From assembly GCA_029974925.1 (NCBI GenBank), contig JARKQH010000160.1, positions 1-48,751 on the forward strand: 48,751 nucleotides of DNA, given 5' to 3'. The notes beneath the pieces are model-generated. The model was not told the origin of the DNA and ran no database searches. It saw only the letters and a program-made list of their open reading frames with translations. A program made the position numbers and the translations under genes. Every line of letters begins with the position of its first letter. Within the stretch, counting starts at the first letter, position 1. The stretch comes from Verrucomicrobiota bacterium (GTDB lineage Bacteria; Verrucomicrobiota; Verrucomicrobiia; Limisphaerales; UBA8199). Of the stretch, positions 25,294 to 34,500 are shown one piece after another.

Positions 25294-26375
25294 TGAAACT
25301 CGGCCTGGGTCTGTACCGTCACCAGTTGACCCGCGAGAATTTTCAGTTCGCGCGCCAGGCCGGCGCCACCCATCTGGTCATTCATCTGGTGGACTATTTC
25401 AAAGGGGGCGTCCATAACCCGCGCGACAACCAGCCGACGGGCGGGGACCAAGGCTGGGGGCTGGCTGGCGACCCCAATGCCCTGTGGACGCTGGAGGAAC
25501 TCCAAAACCTCTGCCGCGCCGCCGCAGCACAGGGTTTGCAGATCGAGGCGGTTGAGAACTTCGACCCCGCCCACTGGCACGATGTGCTGTTGGACGGACC
25601 GAAACGGGCCGCGCACATCGAGAATGTGAAGACTATCATCCGGCGGCTCGGTGAGGCCGGCATCCCCATCATGGGATACAATTTCAGCATTGCGGGTGTG
25701 GCGGGCCGTGTCACCGGCCCGTTCGCCCGCGGGGGCGCGATGTCGGTGGGGATGGAGGGGCCGGTGGATGATCCCATGCCCAACGGCATGGTGTGGAACA
25801 TGGTTTACGACCCTCATGCCCCCCCGGGCACCGTGCCCCCCATTTCCCACGACGAACTGTGGCGGCGGCTGGCCCGCTTCCTGGATGAAGTCCTCCCCGT
25901 CGCCGAGCAGGCCGGTGTGAAACTCGCCCTGCACCCCGACGACCCCCCGCTGCCCACCGTCCGCGGCCAGCCGCGTCTCGTCTATCAGCCGCATCTTTAC
26001 CAAAAGGTCATTGATCTGAACCCCAGCCCCTCGAACACTCTCGAATTCTGCCTCGGCACCCTCGCCGAGATGACCGAAGGGAATCTCTACGAAGCCGTGG
26101 AGCAATACAGCCGTCAACGGCGCCTGGCCTACGTGCACTTCCGCAATGTCACCGGCAAGGCGCCGTTCTACAAAGAGACGTTCGTGGATGATGGCGATAT
26201 TGACATGCTTCGGGTTGTCCGAATCCTGCACCAGACCGGTTTCGATGGCGTTCTGATTCCCGACCATACCCCGCAGATGACGTGTGCCGCGCCCTGGCAC
26301 GCCGGCATGGCCTACGCCATGGGATACCTCCGCGCCGCCCTGCAAACCGTCACCGGCCAACGCCACCCCGGTTGA
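25293..26375 (+). CDS. uxuA: Mannonate dehydratase
   Basis: UxuA dehydrates D-mannonate to 2-dehydro-3-deoxy-D-gluconate in the cytosol. The 360-residue TIM-barrel protein shows family motifs: VENFDPAHW at about 88-96, GYNFSIAGV near 129-137, LALHPDDPP at about 209-217, NTLEFCLGT with the metal-site cysteine, YVHFRNVTG with a conserved histidine, and the C-terminal DHTPQM. It overlaps the transporter stop by one base. Its substrate is the product of the SDR reductase at 12.4 kb, about 12 kb upstream. It therefore competes with the proposed mannonate/gluconate epimerase for the same intermediate. It is slightly shorter than the E. coli protein, as is common outside the Enterobacteria. Confidence 0.93.
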   Translation: MKLGLGLYRHQLTRENFQFARQAGATHLVIHLVDYFKGGVHNPRDNQPTGGDQGWGLAGDPNALWTLEELQNLCRAAAAQGLQIEAVENFDPAHWHDVLLDGPKRAAHIENVKTIIRRLGEAGIPIMGYNFSIAGVAGRVTGPFARGGAMSVGMEGPVDDPMPNGMVWNMVYDPHAPPGTVPPISHDELWRRLARFLDEVLPVAEQAGVKLALHPDDPPLPTVRGQPRLVYQPHLYQKVIDLNPSPSNTLEFCLGTLAEMTEGNLYEAVEQYSRQRRLAYVHFRNVTGKAPFYKETFVDDGDIDMLRVVRILHQTGFDGVLIPDHTPQMTCAAPWHAGMAYAMGYLRAALQTVTGQRHPG

Positions 26376-26415
26376 GCCGATTGCCGCAGGCGGAGCGGCT
26401 TGCATTGCCTGCCCT

Positions 26416-26447
26416 GGTCGGGCGCGCACTCCGCTGCGTGCCCGACC
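26416..26447. terminator. Hairpin downstream of uxuA
   Basis: GGTCGGGCGCGC (26416-26427) pairs with GCGTGCCCGACC (26436-26447) over 12 positions with one G-U, leaving an 8-base loop. There is no T-run. Its position 40 bases after the uxuA stop suggests a terminator or 3'-end protecting structure. Confidence 0.45.
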
Positions 26448-26519
26448 CCGAAGGTTGAAGGCTGCGGTGCGGCGCCCAGAGCCAAGGAGGACGCCCTACG
26501 CGTGACCGACCAAAGAGCC

Positions 26520-26549
26520 GACCACGGATTTCGCGGATTTCACGGATGG
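26520..26549 (+). repeat. Inverted repeat, left arm (CGGAT-type short repeats)
   Basis: Three CGGAT units occur about nine bases apart (ACCACGGATTT, CGCGGATTT, CACGGAT). The arm matches the reverse complement of 26639-26668 at 22 of 30 positions. This resembles dispersed 'CGGAT' intergenic repeats seen in environmental Verrucomicrobia-like genomes; that comparison is from memory. Confidence 0.6.
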
Positions 26550-26638
26550 CGTGCAAGCCCAAAGACCTCTGGCGTAACTGGCCCGGCTCACCTGTCCCTG
26601 ACAGCGCCATCCTCGCCGCCATGTTCTCCGGCTCTTTC

Positions 26639-26668
26639 TTATCCGTGTCATCCGAGTCATCCGCGGTC
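26639..26668 (-). repeat. Inverted repeat, right arm (CGGAT-type short repeats)
   Basis: Read on the minus strand this arm has the same 9-base spaced CGGAT units as 26520-26549. The 89 bases between the arms contain no convincing gene. The pair could form a long hairpin or mark a small non-autonomous element. Confidence 0.6.
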
Positions 26669-26912
26669 AGATTCACCGCATGGAAACGGCGGCGATTGCG
26701 GCGCAGCCCCGGGGCCGGTCGGCGGCGGAGACTGTTCCCGGGAATGAGAGCGCCTCTTTCCTACTATTCCGCTTCCGATGCTGTCAGCCTCTCCCCCCTG
26801 TTTTTCTAATTTTTGCTTTCCCCATCTCACCGGTTGCACGCTTCCTTCGCCCCTGACGGGGTATGGCTCTGCTGCTTGACAGCGATGGTGCCGATTGCGA
26901 GGGGCGGAGGTC

Positions 26913-27374
26913 CTAAATCACGTAATCCAAAGCGACCGTCGGATGCGTTTGAAGCCGCTCGTAACGTTCGCAAAGCTCGGCGATGGTGACACGTTCGGCG
27001 ATTTTGACGACCGCGTCCCGGATTTCCTTCATGACGCTCCGGATGGCGCACCGGCTTTCATCCGGGCACGAGCATTTTTCGTAATAACGCTCACTGACGC
27101 AACTGACCGGCGCCAAGGCGCCCTCGATGTGGCGCACGACTGCCGCCAGAGTGATCTCCTCCGGTTTGCGCGCCAGCCGGTAGCCGCCCGAGACGCCCCT
27201 CTTGCTCTGCACCAGACCCGCGGATTTCAAATCGTTGAGAATCTGCTCAAGAAAACGCTTGGGGATGTTCTGCTGCTGGGAGATGGTCTGAATGCGAACG
27301 ACTGGCTCGTTGTAATGCAATCCCAAGACGAGCAAAGCGCGCAGGGCGTACTCACCTCGGAGCGATAACTTCAT
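26913..27374 (-). CDS. Rrf2-family transcriptional regulator with a four-cysteine cluster
   Basis: The 153-residue protein is a winged-helix Rrf2 regulator: MKLSLRGEYALRALL at the start, recognition region IPKRFLEQILNDLKSAGLVQSKRG (about 38-60) and GGYRLARKPEEITLAAVV. Cysteines at 92, 101, 103 and 109 cluster in the loop where IscR and NsrR bind an iron-sulfur cluster, with spacing C-x8-C-x-C-x5-C, different from IscR. A fifth cysteine is at 135. It is divergent from cysTWA. In other bacteria Rrf2 proteins (CymR, IscR) control sulfur and cysteine genes, so a role in sulfate-uptake control is likely but inferred. The frame is open far upstream; the ATG at 27374 is chosen on homology. Confidence 0.9.
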   Translation of the reverse strand: MKLSLRGEYALRALLVLGLHYNEPVVRIQTISQQQNIPKRFLEQILNDLKSAGLVQSKRGVSGGYRLARKPEEITLAAVVRHIEGALAPVSCVSERYYEKCSCPDESRCAIRSVMKEIRDAVVKIAERVTIAELCERYERLQTHPTVALDYVI

Positions 27375-27679
27375 AAATGGGAAGGTAAAAGGTACACTAA
27401 CAATATCAAGATTTACATCATTGGGAGCTCCGTAGAACGAATGCGAGCGCCGGGCGGTTAAAAATTGCGCAATAACTCGATTGACATAGTCGAGATTTTC
27501 CATAAATTCGCTCGCCGTATGATGATACACCGTGACAACAGCGTTTGCCTTGGGCATCTCCTTTTGGCAATTGACTAATGCAAAAGCGACTGGCACAAAC
27601 CAAGGGGCGGCCCCGCCGCCACTCAGAAGGGCTACAGCCGTCGGGAAACGCCAGCGGCGGCGGATAGCCGCACAACAAG
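27375..27679. other. Divergent control region between the Rrf2 gene and cysT
   Basis: These 305 bases contain no convincing gene and are AT-richer than their surroundings. The main feature is the operator/promoter pair at 27476-27508. A sulfate-binding-protein gene, often found upstream of cysT, is not present here. Confidence 0.6.
27476..27508 (+). promoter_or_regulatory. Candidate cysTWA promoter with overlapping inverted repeat (possible Rrf2 operator)
   Basis: A consensus TTGACA -35 (27481-27486) is spaced 16 bases from TAAATT (27503-27508), reading toward cysT. The -35 is enclosed by an inverted repeat CTCGA (27476-27480) and TCGAG (27490-27494), so a protein bound there would block polymerase. 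The divergent Rrf2 regulator is the obvious candidate; binding is inferred. Confidence 0.5.
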
Positions 27680-28504
27680 ATGGCCCGAGCAAAATTCAAC
27701 GCCCTGCCCGGTTTTGGCCTCACAATGGGGTTCACGCTGGTTTACTTGAGCGCCATCGTTCTGATTCCATTTGCCGGTTTGGTTTTGCGGGCATGTGAGC
27801 TCTCGTGGGCGGATTTCTGGCGTTTGGCCACGACGGATCGTGCGCTGGCGGCCTACCGGCTGACGTTTGGGGCCTCGCTGATCGCCGCGCTGGCCAACGC
27901 CTTGTTTGGCACGTTGGTGGCATGGGTGCTGGTTCGCTATTCGTTTCCCGGGCGAAGAATCATTGATGCGATGGTGGACTTCCCCTTTGCGCTGCCGACG
28001 GCCGTGGCCGGATTGACCTTGTCGAGTTTGTTCGCCGCCAACGGGTGGCTGGGTCAGTTCCTGGTGCCCTTGGGAATCAAGGGGGCTTTCACGCAACTGG
28101 GGGTGGTGATTGCCTTGACCTTCGTGGGCTTGCCGTTCGTGGTGCGGACGCTGCAGCCGGTCCTGCATAATCTGGACCGGGAGGTGGAGGAAGCGGCGGC
28201 CACGCTGGGAGCGGGAAGGCTGCGGACATTCGTTGGGGTGATTGCCCCCACGCTGTTGCCGGCGGTTTTGACGGGGTTTGCCCTCGCGTTTGCGCGGGCG
28301 ATTGGGGAGTACGGCTCGATTGTGTTTATTTCCGGGAACCTGCCGTTCAAGACGGAGATTGCGCCGTATCTCATCGTGATGCGGCTGGAGGAATATGACT
28401 ACACCGGGGCGGTTGCGCTGGCGGTGGTGCTGCTGGTGTGTTCCTTCTTGCTGCTGGGGGCCATCAATTTGCTCGAGGCCTGGACCAGCCGTTTTGCGCG
28501 TTGA
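27680..28504 (+). CDS. cysT: Sulfate/thiosulfate ABC transporter permease CysT
   Basis: The 274-residue membrane protein aligns by eye with E. coli CysT (CysU): LPGFGLTMGFTLVYL at the N-terminus, RYSFPGRRIIDAMVDFPFALPTAVAGLTLSSLF in the first half, LPFVVRTLQPVL, and the ABC-permease coupling (EAA) loop EEAAATLGAGRLRTFVGVIAPTLLPAVL. ARAIGEYGSIVFISGN is also typical. It forms the sulfate channel with CysW, driven by CysA. The start at 27680 is supported by N-terminal homology, though no clear ribosome-binding site is seen. It is the first gene of cysT-cysW-cysA. Confidence 0.95.
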   Translation: MARAKFNALPGFGLTMGFTLVYLSAIVLIPFAGLVLRACELSWADFWRLATTDRALAAYRLTFGASLIAALANALFGTLVAWVLVRYSFPGRRIIDAMVDFPFALPTAVAGLTLSSLFAANGWLGQFLVPLGIKGAFTQLGVVIALTFVGLPFVVRTLQPVLHNLDREVEEAAATLGAGRLRTFVGVIAPTLLPAVLTGFALAFARAIGEYGSIVFISGNLPFKTEIAPYLIVMRLEEYDYTGAVALAVVLLVCSFLLLGAINLLEAWTSRFAR

Positions 28505-28512
28505 CTCGTGAC

Positions 28513-29406
28513 ATGGCAGGCACGTTAAGAAAAAACTGGCGCGGGCACCGCGAAGCATCGCAGCGGGGGACGGAGGAGCCGCCGCTGATCAAGTGGCTGC
28601 TGATCGGGGCCGCGCTGAGCTTTTGCGTCGTTTTTCTGTTGCTGCCCCTGGCGAACGTGTTTGCCCAGGCGCTGGCCAAGGGGTGGGCCTTCTATTGGAA
28701 GTCGCTGGCGCACCCCGACTCCCGGGCGGCCATCCGGCTCACGCTCACCGTGGCGGCCATCAGCGTGCCGCTCAATGTCGTGTTCGGCCTGGCGGCGGCC
28801 TGGGCCATCGCGAAGTTTCAATTTCGGGGCAAGTCGCTGCTCATTACCTTGATTGACCTTCCCTTTTCGGTGTCCCCGGTCGTGGCCGGGCTGATGTTTC
28901 TCGTGCTGTTTGGGCTCCAGGGCTATCTGGGCGAATGGCTGCAAGACCACAACCTGCGGGTGATTTTCGCGCTGCCCGGCATTGTCCTGGCCACCGTGTT
29001 CATCACCTTTCCGTTTGTGGCGCGGGAACTGATTCCGGTGATGGAGGCGACGGGCACGGAGCAGGAGCAGGCGGCGCTGACGCTGGGGGCCAGCGGCTGG
29101 CAGACCTTCTGGCATGTCACTCTCCCCTCGGTAAAGTGGGGGTTGTTGTATGGCATCATCCTTTGCAACGCGCGCGCCATGGGCGAGTTTGGCGCGGTCT
29201 CGGTGGTGTCCGGGCATATCACCGGCCAGACCGACACCATGCCGCTGCGCGTGGAAAAGCTGTATAACGAGTATAACGCGGCGGGGGCGTTTGCCGTGGC
29301 GAGCCTGCTGGCGTTGCTGGCGCTGTTCACGCTGGCGATCAAGACGTTCCTCGAGTGGCGCCAATCCCGCGAATTTGCCCGCGCCCGGACGGCCGGGAGG
29401 GTTTAA
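28513..29406 (+). CDS. cysW: Sulfate/thiosulfate ABC transporter permease CysW
   Basis: The 297-residue partner permease has about six transmembrane segments and CysW motifs: KFQFRGKSLLITLIDLPFSVSPVVAGLMFLVLFG, FPFVARELIPVMEATG, and the EAA loop EQEQAALTLGASGWQTFWHVTLPSVKWGLLYG. ARAMGEFGAVSVVSGHI and DTMPLRVEKLYNEYN, both characteristic of CysW, follow. The ATG at 28513 lies eight bases after the cysT stop and is chosen over upstream in-frame starts that lie inside cysT. The N-terminal 25 residues are a hydrophilic extension rich in arginine. Confidence 0.95.
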   Translation: MAGTLRKNWRGHREASQRGTEEPPLIKWLLIGAALSFCVVFLLLPLANVFAQALAKGWAFYWKSLAHPDSRAAIRLTLTVAAISVPLNVVFGLAAAWAIAKFQFRGKSLLITLIDLPFSVSPVVAGLMFLVLFGLQGYLGEWLQDHNLRVIFALPGIVLATVFITFPFVARELIPVMEATGTEQEQAALTLGASGWQTFWHVTLPSVKWGLLYGIILCNARAMGEFGAVSVVSGHITGQTDTMPLRVEKLYNEYNAAGAFAVASLLALLALFTLAIKTFLEWRQSREFARARTAGRV

Positions 29407-29448
29407 GCGGCCGCAAATGCCAAGTGAAAACGAGCCGAGTTTAAAGCC

Positions 29449-30552
29449 GTGAGCATCGAACTGCGCAACGTGAGCAAGAGGTTCGGCGAGGTGGTTGCCG
29501 TGAACAACGTGTCGTTTACGGTTCGCGAGGGCGAGCTGATGGCGCTGCTGGGGCCCAGCGGCGGCGGCAAGACCACGGTGCTGCGCATGATCGCCGGCCT
29601 GGAGATGCCCACCTCGGGCGATGTGTTGATCGGGGGGAAACGAGTCAACGACGTCTCCGTGCAGCAGCGGAACATAGGCTTCGTGTTCCAGAATTACGCC
29701 TTGTTCAACAACATGACCGTGGCGCGCAACATCGCTTTCGGCCTCAAGATCAAAAAGTGGCGGCGCGCGGACATCCAGGCGCGCATTGCGGAATTGCTGG
29801 AGTTGTTCGGGCTTCAGGGCCTGGAATCGCGCTATCCGCACCAGTTGTCCGGCGGGCAGCGCCAGCGGGTCGCGATCGCCCGCGCCTTGGCCCCGAAGCC
29901 CAGTGTGCTGCTGCTGGACGAGCCGTTCGGGGCTGTGGACGCCAAAATCCGGCAGGAGTTGCGCGAGTGGCTGGTCACTTTGCATCACGACCTGAACGTA
30001 ACCACAGTCTTTGTGACGCACGACCAGGAGGAAGCGATGGAGGTGGCGAATCGCATTGTGATTTTCTCCCGCGGGAACCTCGAGCAGGTGGGGTCGCCGC
30101 GCGAGGTTTATGAGCAGCCGGCCAACGAGTTTGTCGCCCGCTTCATCGGGGTGATGAACGTGCTGGAACCGGTCGTGAAGGACGGCGTGGCGCGGGTGGG
30201 CGAGCTGGAGTTCCCCGCACCGGGCCAGCCGGACGGGCAGAAACTTCGCATCGGGTTTCGTCCCTACGCCGTGCAGATTTCCTCGGACCTGACCCAATAC
30301 CGCTACCGGGCGGTGCTGCGGCACACCTTTTTCCTGGGAGTGCTCCTGCGGGTCGAGCTGGAATTGCCCAGCGGCTTGATCGTTCGCGCCCGGATGACCA
30401 AGGAAGAATATGCCCATCAGGGGCTCGAGGAGGGATGCGAGGTCTCGTTCCAGATTCGCCAATACCGCGTGCTTGCCCGCGAAGAGGCCCCTCTGCAACC
30501 GGAACTGGAGCTGCCTTACACGCCGCCGCCCATCCTGGGCGAGAACATTTGA
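29449..30552 (+). CDS. cysA: Sulfate/thiosulfate ABC transporter ATP-binding protein CysA
   Basis: The 367-residue ATPase powers CysTW. Walker A is GPSGGGKTT (about 36-44), the signature LSGGQRQRVAIARAL, Walker B VLLLDEPFGAVDA, and the switch histidine lies in VTHDQEEAMEVA. The FQNYALFNNMTVARNIAFGLK Q-loop region is typical of the CysA/PotA/MalK group. A C-terminal TOBE-like regulatory domain follows from about residue 240 (FRPYAVQIS, FFLGVLLRVELEL). Translation starts at GTG 29449; an ATG at 29417 is out of frame and meets a stop at once. Length matches E. coli CysA. The gene converges on the deacetylase-fold gene 20 bases away. Confidence 0.96.
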   Translation: MSIELRNVSKRFGEVVAVNNVSFTVREGELMALLGPSGGGKTTVLRMIAGLEMPTSGDVLIGGKRVNDVSVQQRNIGFVFQNYALFNNMTVARNIAFGLKIKKWRRADIQARIAELLELFGLQGLESRYPHQLSGGQRQRVAIARALAPKPSVLLLDEPFGAVDAKIRQELREWLVTLHHDLNVTTVFVTHDQEEAMEVANRIVIFSRGNLEQVGSPREVYEQPANEFVARFIGVMNVLEPVVKDGVARVGELEFPAPGQPDGQKLRIGFRPYAVQISSDLTQYRYRAVLRHTFFLGVLLRVELELPSGLIVRARMTKEEYAHQGLEEGCEVSFQIRQYRVLAREEAPLQPELELPYTPPPILGENI

Positions 30553-30572
30553 CCGCCGCCGCGGCCGCACTG

Positions 30573-31436
30573 CTATTTGCCCTCAAGGCCGGTGAGGTAG
30601 GCCAGGATCAAATCAGGCAAATCTTCGCTGTAGCCGCCCTCCAGAAGGCTGACGATCGGCACGCCGAGTCGGCGCAGAGAGGCCCCCAGCCAATGGAAAT
30701 CCTCGCGTTCCAGAGTCTCTTGGGCGAGCGGATCGTGAAGGTAAGCGTCAAAGCCGGCGGAAACGATGACCAGACGGGGTTTGAAGCACTGGAGATGCTC
30801 CAAAGCGCTTTCCAGAACGTGACGATACTCGCCGCGCGGCGTTTGCGGCGGGAGGGGAAAGTTGAAGCAGTTGTCGCCGACGTTCCGGGTGCCCGTGCCC
30901 GGATAACAGGGGTGCTGGTGGATGGAATAAACCGCCGTGTTGGGCTGATTCAGGAGGATGGCTTCGGTGCCGTTGCCATGGTGGACATCAAAATCGTACA
31001 CCGCAACCCGCTTTTCCCCCGCGGCCACCGCCGCCAGCGCCGTAATGGCCGGGTTGTTCAGGTAACAAAAGCCCATGGCACGCTGGCGGGTGGCGTGGTG
31101 GCCGGGCGGGCGCATGAGGCTGAAAACACTGTCGCCGGCTCGGGCGGCATCCAAGGCCGCCAGCGCGGCGCCAACCGAGGCCCGCGCGTAGCGATCAATA
31201 TCCTCGTAGAAGGGCGTGTCGGCGTCGAAATCGCGCGGTTCACGCAATCGCTCGAGATGCTCGCGAGCATGGGCGCGGAGGATGGCCTGCTCGTCAACCG
31301 GGCCCGGTGCGCCCCAGGCAATGGGGAGAGCGGTTTGTGACTTGAGCTTCTTCAGGGTCGTGGCGATGCGTTCGGGCCGTTCGGGGTGCCCGAGGCGGAA
31401 ATAAGTGGTGCAGCGTTCGTCGGTGAAAATCTTCAT
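30573..31436 (-). CDS. Histone-deacetylase-superfamily amidohydrolase
   Basis: The 287-residue protein carries the full zinc-hydrolase set of the HDAC/AcuC superfamily: LMRPPGHHA with His113/His114 as the general acid/base pair, GFCYLNN, and zinc ligands Asp150 and His152 in YDFDVHHGNGT plus Asp230 in VSAGFDAY. LEGGY (265-269) supplies the transition-state tyrosine. Bacterial members deacetylate acetylated lysines, polyamines or small amides; the substrate here is unknown. The N-terminal HPERPERI is also conserved. The gene lies 68 bases downstream of the M6-type exoprotein gene on the same strand and may or may not be co-transcribed. Confidence 0.93.
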   Translation of the reverse strand: MKIFTDERCTTYFRLGHPERPERIATTLKKLKSQTALPIAWGAPGPVDEQAILRAHAREHLERLREPRDFDADTPFYEDIDRYARASVGAALAALDAARAGDSVFSLMRPPGHHATRQRAMGFCYLNNPAITALAAVAAGEKRVAVYDFDVHHGNGTEAILLNQPNTAVYSIHQHPCYPGTGTRNVGDNCFNFPLPPQTPRGEYRHVLESALEHLQCFKPRLVIVSAGFDAYLHDPLAQETLEREDFHWLGASLRRLGVPIVSLLEGGYSEDLPDLILAYLTGLEGK

Positions 31437-31504
31437 TGTTCAGCCACCGGCATGCGGCCCCGCCGCGGCGCCGAGGTTGAATCTCGCAACGAAAAGGCGG
31501 CGCC

Positions 31505-34500
31505 TTACCATTCCCGGACCCGATAGAAACGTTGCGGGGCGCTGGCGTGAGGGTCCACGAGGGACTGCAGGGTGCCATTGCCGAAAACCGTGCCGAGAGT
31601 CGTCCAGGCGCTCTCCTGCAGCGAGCCCTTGAATTCCAGCGAGTAGCGTTTGCCCGGCGCCGTCTGGAGCCAGGCGGTGAAAGAGCCGTTGGCGAAAGAT
31701 TGGCGTGTGATTCGCGGCGGCTGGCCGGGGGAGCCCAGCAGCAACAGCGTGTGGGCGCTGCCGGCGGCAATCGCGCTGACGTTGGTGAGCGTGCCCGAGA
31801 CGCTGCATTGACCGTTCCAGTTGGCGCCCCAGGCCAGGACGCTGCCGTTGGCGCGCAGCGCCACGCTGTGCGCGCCGCCGCCAGCCACCGCGACCGCGTC
31901 GCCAAGGCTCGGTGGCGGTTGGGCTTGACCCTGCGTGTCATCACCCCACGCCACCACCGTGCCGTCCGCCCGGATGGCGAGGCTGTGGTATTCGCCCGCG
32001 GCAATGGCCCTGATCCCGCTGAGATTCCAGGGCACAACGGACTGCCCCACATAGTAGCCTTGCGCATCGGTATTCTCGCCCCAGGCGACGACGGTGCCAT
32101 CGGCCCGCAGCGCCAGGTTGTGATTGCCGCCCGCCGCGATGGCAACGACTCCCCGCAAGTTGGGCGGCACGGAGGCCTGTCCCCACGAGTTGTCACCCCA
32201 GGCGACCACGGTTCCGTCAGCGCGCAGGGCCAGCGAATGCCAGAACCCGGCCGCGATGGCGACCACGTTGGCAAGGCCGGCCGGCGCATTTAACTGGCCG
32301 TAATAGTTGGCGCCCCAGCCCGTCAGCGTGCCGTCGGACTTGAGCGCCAGGCTGTGGTAGCCGCCGCCCGCGATGGCCATGACCCCGCCGAGGCCGGGCG
32401 GAATGTCGCATTGGCCATCCCAGTTTTCTCCCCAGGCCAGAACCGTTCCCTGCGGCGTCAGGGCAAGGCTGTGCCAGGAACCGGCGGCAATGGCCACCGG
32501 ATTGGTCGCAGCGGCGACGACGCTGATTTGACCGAAGGAATTGTCTCCGGCGATGGCCATCGGCACCACACCCAGCAGCGCATTGGAACTGACAATCGCG
32601 CCGTAGGGATTGCTCACGCGCACGGAATAGTACCCGCCATGGGCCACGCCGGGGCTCGAGAGGGTAAACGAGCTTGCGGTCGCGCCGGCAATCGGCGCGC
32701 CGTTAAAGAACCACTGATAACCAAGCGTCGGCGTCCCGAAAGCAGCAACCCGGAACGTCACCGCCGCCCCGCCGACGCTGCTTTGGCTGGCCGGTTGTTC
32801 CGTTATAAATGGCAGGGTGGCGCCCGCCGTGTAGCGAACCTCGTCCACCCACCCTTGATCCTGCCCGGCACTGCCGCCGGCATCTTTGCGGTAGAGCCAT
32901 TCGAGGTTGAGGCTCCCGGCGGGCAAATAGAGGGTTTTCTGTTCCCAACCCTGCTCGCCGGAAATCCGGGCGATTTCTTCAGCGCCCAGTTTGAAGCTCA
33001 AGGTGTCCGCGTTGGTTTGAGACGACACCCGCCACCAGAACTCGACTGTCCCGGGACCGGTAACGGTGGTGCGCAGGCTGGTGGATTGGTCGTGTCCAAT
33101 GAAATAGCTGCGAGCCGAGGCGACGCCATCCCAAGAGAAATTGGTCTGGCCATACCAGGGCAGGTCGGCATCGGTCATCCACGTCTGGTTGCTGTTATTG
33201 AGGGCGTAGGGCAGGGGGACGGTGGGAATGACCACCAGCGACGCGCTGGCGCTGGTCACGCTTCCGTAGGCGTTGGTGACCATCACGGAGTATTGGGCGA
33301 CGTCCGCGGGCTGGACGTTGACAATGGAGTAGGCCGACTGGGTTGCGCCGGCGATGGCGGCGCCATCCTTGCGCCACTGGTAGTGCAGCGGTGAGAAGCC
33401 GCTGGCCGCCGCGGTGAAGGTCGCCGTCTGGCCCGGCACCACCGTGAGGGTTGAGGGATGTTTCACAATCACGGGGGCGGGGTCGTTGGTGCCCACGACA
33501 AAGTTCATGCTGAGCCCCGGCGGCGAAAAGTTGCGGAGCACCAGGCCCGAGGGCTGGCCGCTCCACCAGTGCGCATGCGGGGCCGAGGTGTCCGACAAGA
33601 GGTTGCTGTAGCCGGCCGCCGTGTTGCCCTGATAGTAGAGGTCTTTGGAGTCTCCGCTGTTGCGATTCCTTTCCAGATGCCACTGGTTGTCGGCCTGGAC
33701 GAGCGTGGCTTCAAAGTTGTTATGCGTGGTGTTCGGGTTGAGGTTGACCTTGCTGTTGTCCCCCAACTCGTCAATGTGCCACACGGCAACGCCGGAACCG
33801 GGAAGAGAACTGTCGTGGTTGGTTTTGTAACGGGCCTCGATGAGGAAGTATTCCCGGGGCGTCCCGGGCTTGGCGAAGCGGTAGAAGGTGTTGAAATTCG
33901 AGCCGGGCTGGGAGTGGACGGTGGCGACGAGACTGGAGGTCAGGTCGAGGTCAATCGTGGTGGCCCAGCCGGAGGCGCGCTTGAGATAGGCGCATATTTG
34001 CGCCGGATTGTTGCCGGGGTTGGAGGAGCTGCCGCCCCAGGAGCCGCCCGCCATCAGGCACCAATCACCCACTCCGGCCGACCGCCCGGTGTAGTCATAG
34101 AGGTCGGGGTAGTCGCACAGCATGTGCCCGTTCTCATGAACAAAGGTGCCGATGGACAGTTTGTCGCCGATGTTGGTGATTTGATAAAAATAAACCCGTT
34201 TGCCGCCCGGGGACAGCTCGATCGGGCTGGCGAGCACCCACGAATGCGGCCACAGCCCGTAGCTCCAGCGCCCGCCGTTGTCGCCAGCGTAAAAAACGTT
34301 CAGAGCCAGCACCCGGTTTTGCGCGTCGGTGCTAAGCGCGGCGAAGGTGGGGAGAATTTCACTGTCGTAGTTCGGCAGGGCCTTCATGGCTTCGAGGGCG
34401 TCTTTAATGAGCAGGCGGCCCTGCTGACCGGCATCCTTGCTGGTGTCGTTGTAGGTGGTTTTGGGTTTGGGGGCGCGGATGTAAACGGTCACCACGTTGG

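Larger units (their letters stand above)
26376..26912. other. Gene-free interval of 537 bases
   Basis: No convincing gene is seen; short open frames here lack protein-like composition. The interval holds a hairpin (26416-26447) after uxuA, a 30-base inverted repeat pair (26520-26549 and 26639-26668), and a pyrimidine-rich stretch near 26800-26825 before the end of the convergent rrf2-type gene. Confidence 0.6.

Noticed and set aside
26400-26747. Short plus-strand frame in the gap after uxuA
   Set aside because: Crosses the hairpin and both repeat arms; composition is Pro/Ser/His-rich and not protein-like.
26850-26864. CCCC/GGGG hairpin downstream of the Rrf2 gene considered as terminator or riboswitch piece
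   Set aside because: Only four pairs, no T-run and no known riboswitch core around it.
29417-29451. ATG at 29417 as the cysA start
   Set aside because: It is in another frame and reaches a stop after 11 codons; the GTG at 29449 begins the conserved SIELRNVSKRFG.
28525-30570. 681-codon minus-strand frame opposite cysW and cysA
   Set aside because: Antisense shadow of well-conserved genes; the translation is rich in His, Gly, Gln and Arg without motifs.
31494-31506. Small hairpin at the stop of the M6/RCC1 gene considered as terminator
   Set aside because: Stem of only five pairs, overlapping the stop codon, with the T-run part of the stem.
31728-32560. Periodic sequence considered as CRISPR
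   Set aside because: The repeats are diverged, over 100 bases long, in frame, and encode RCC1 blades.
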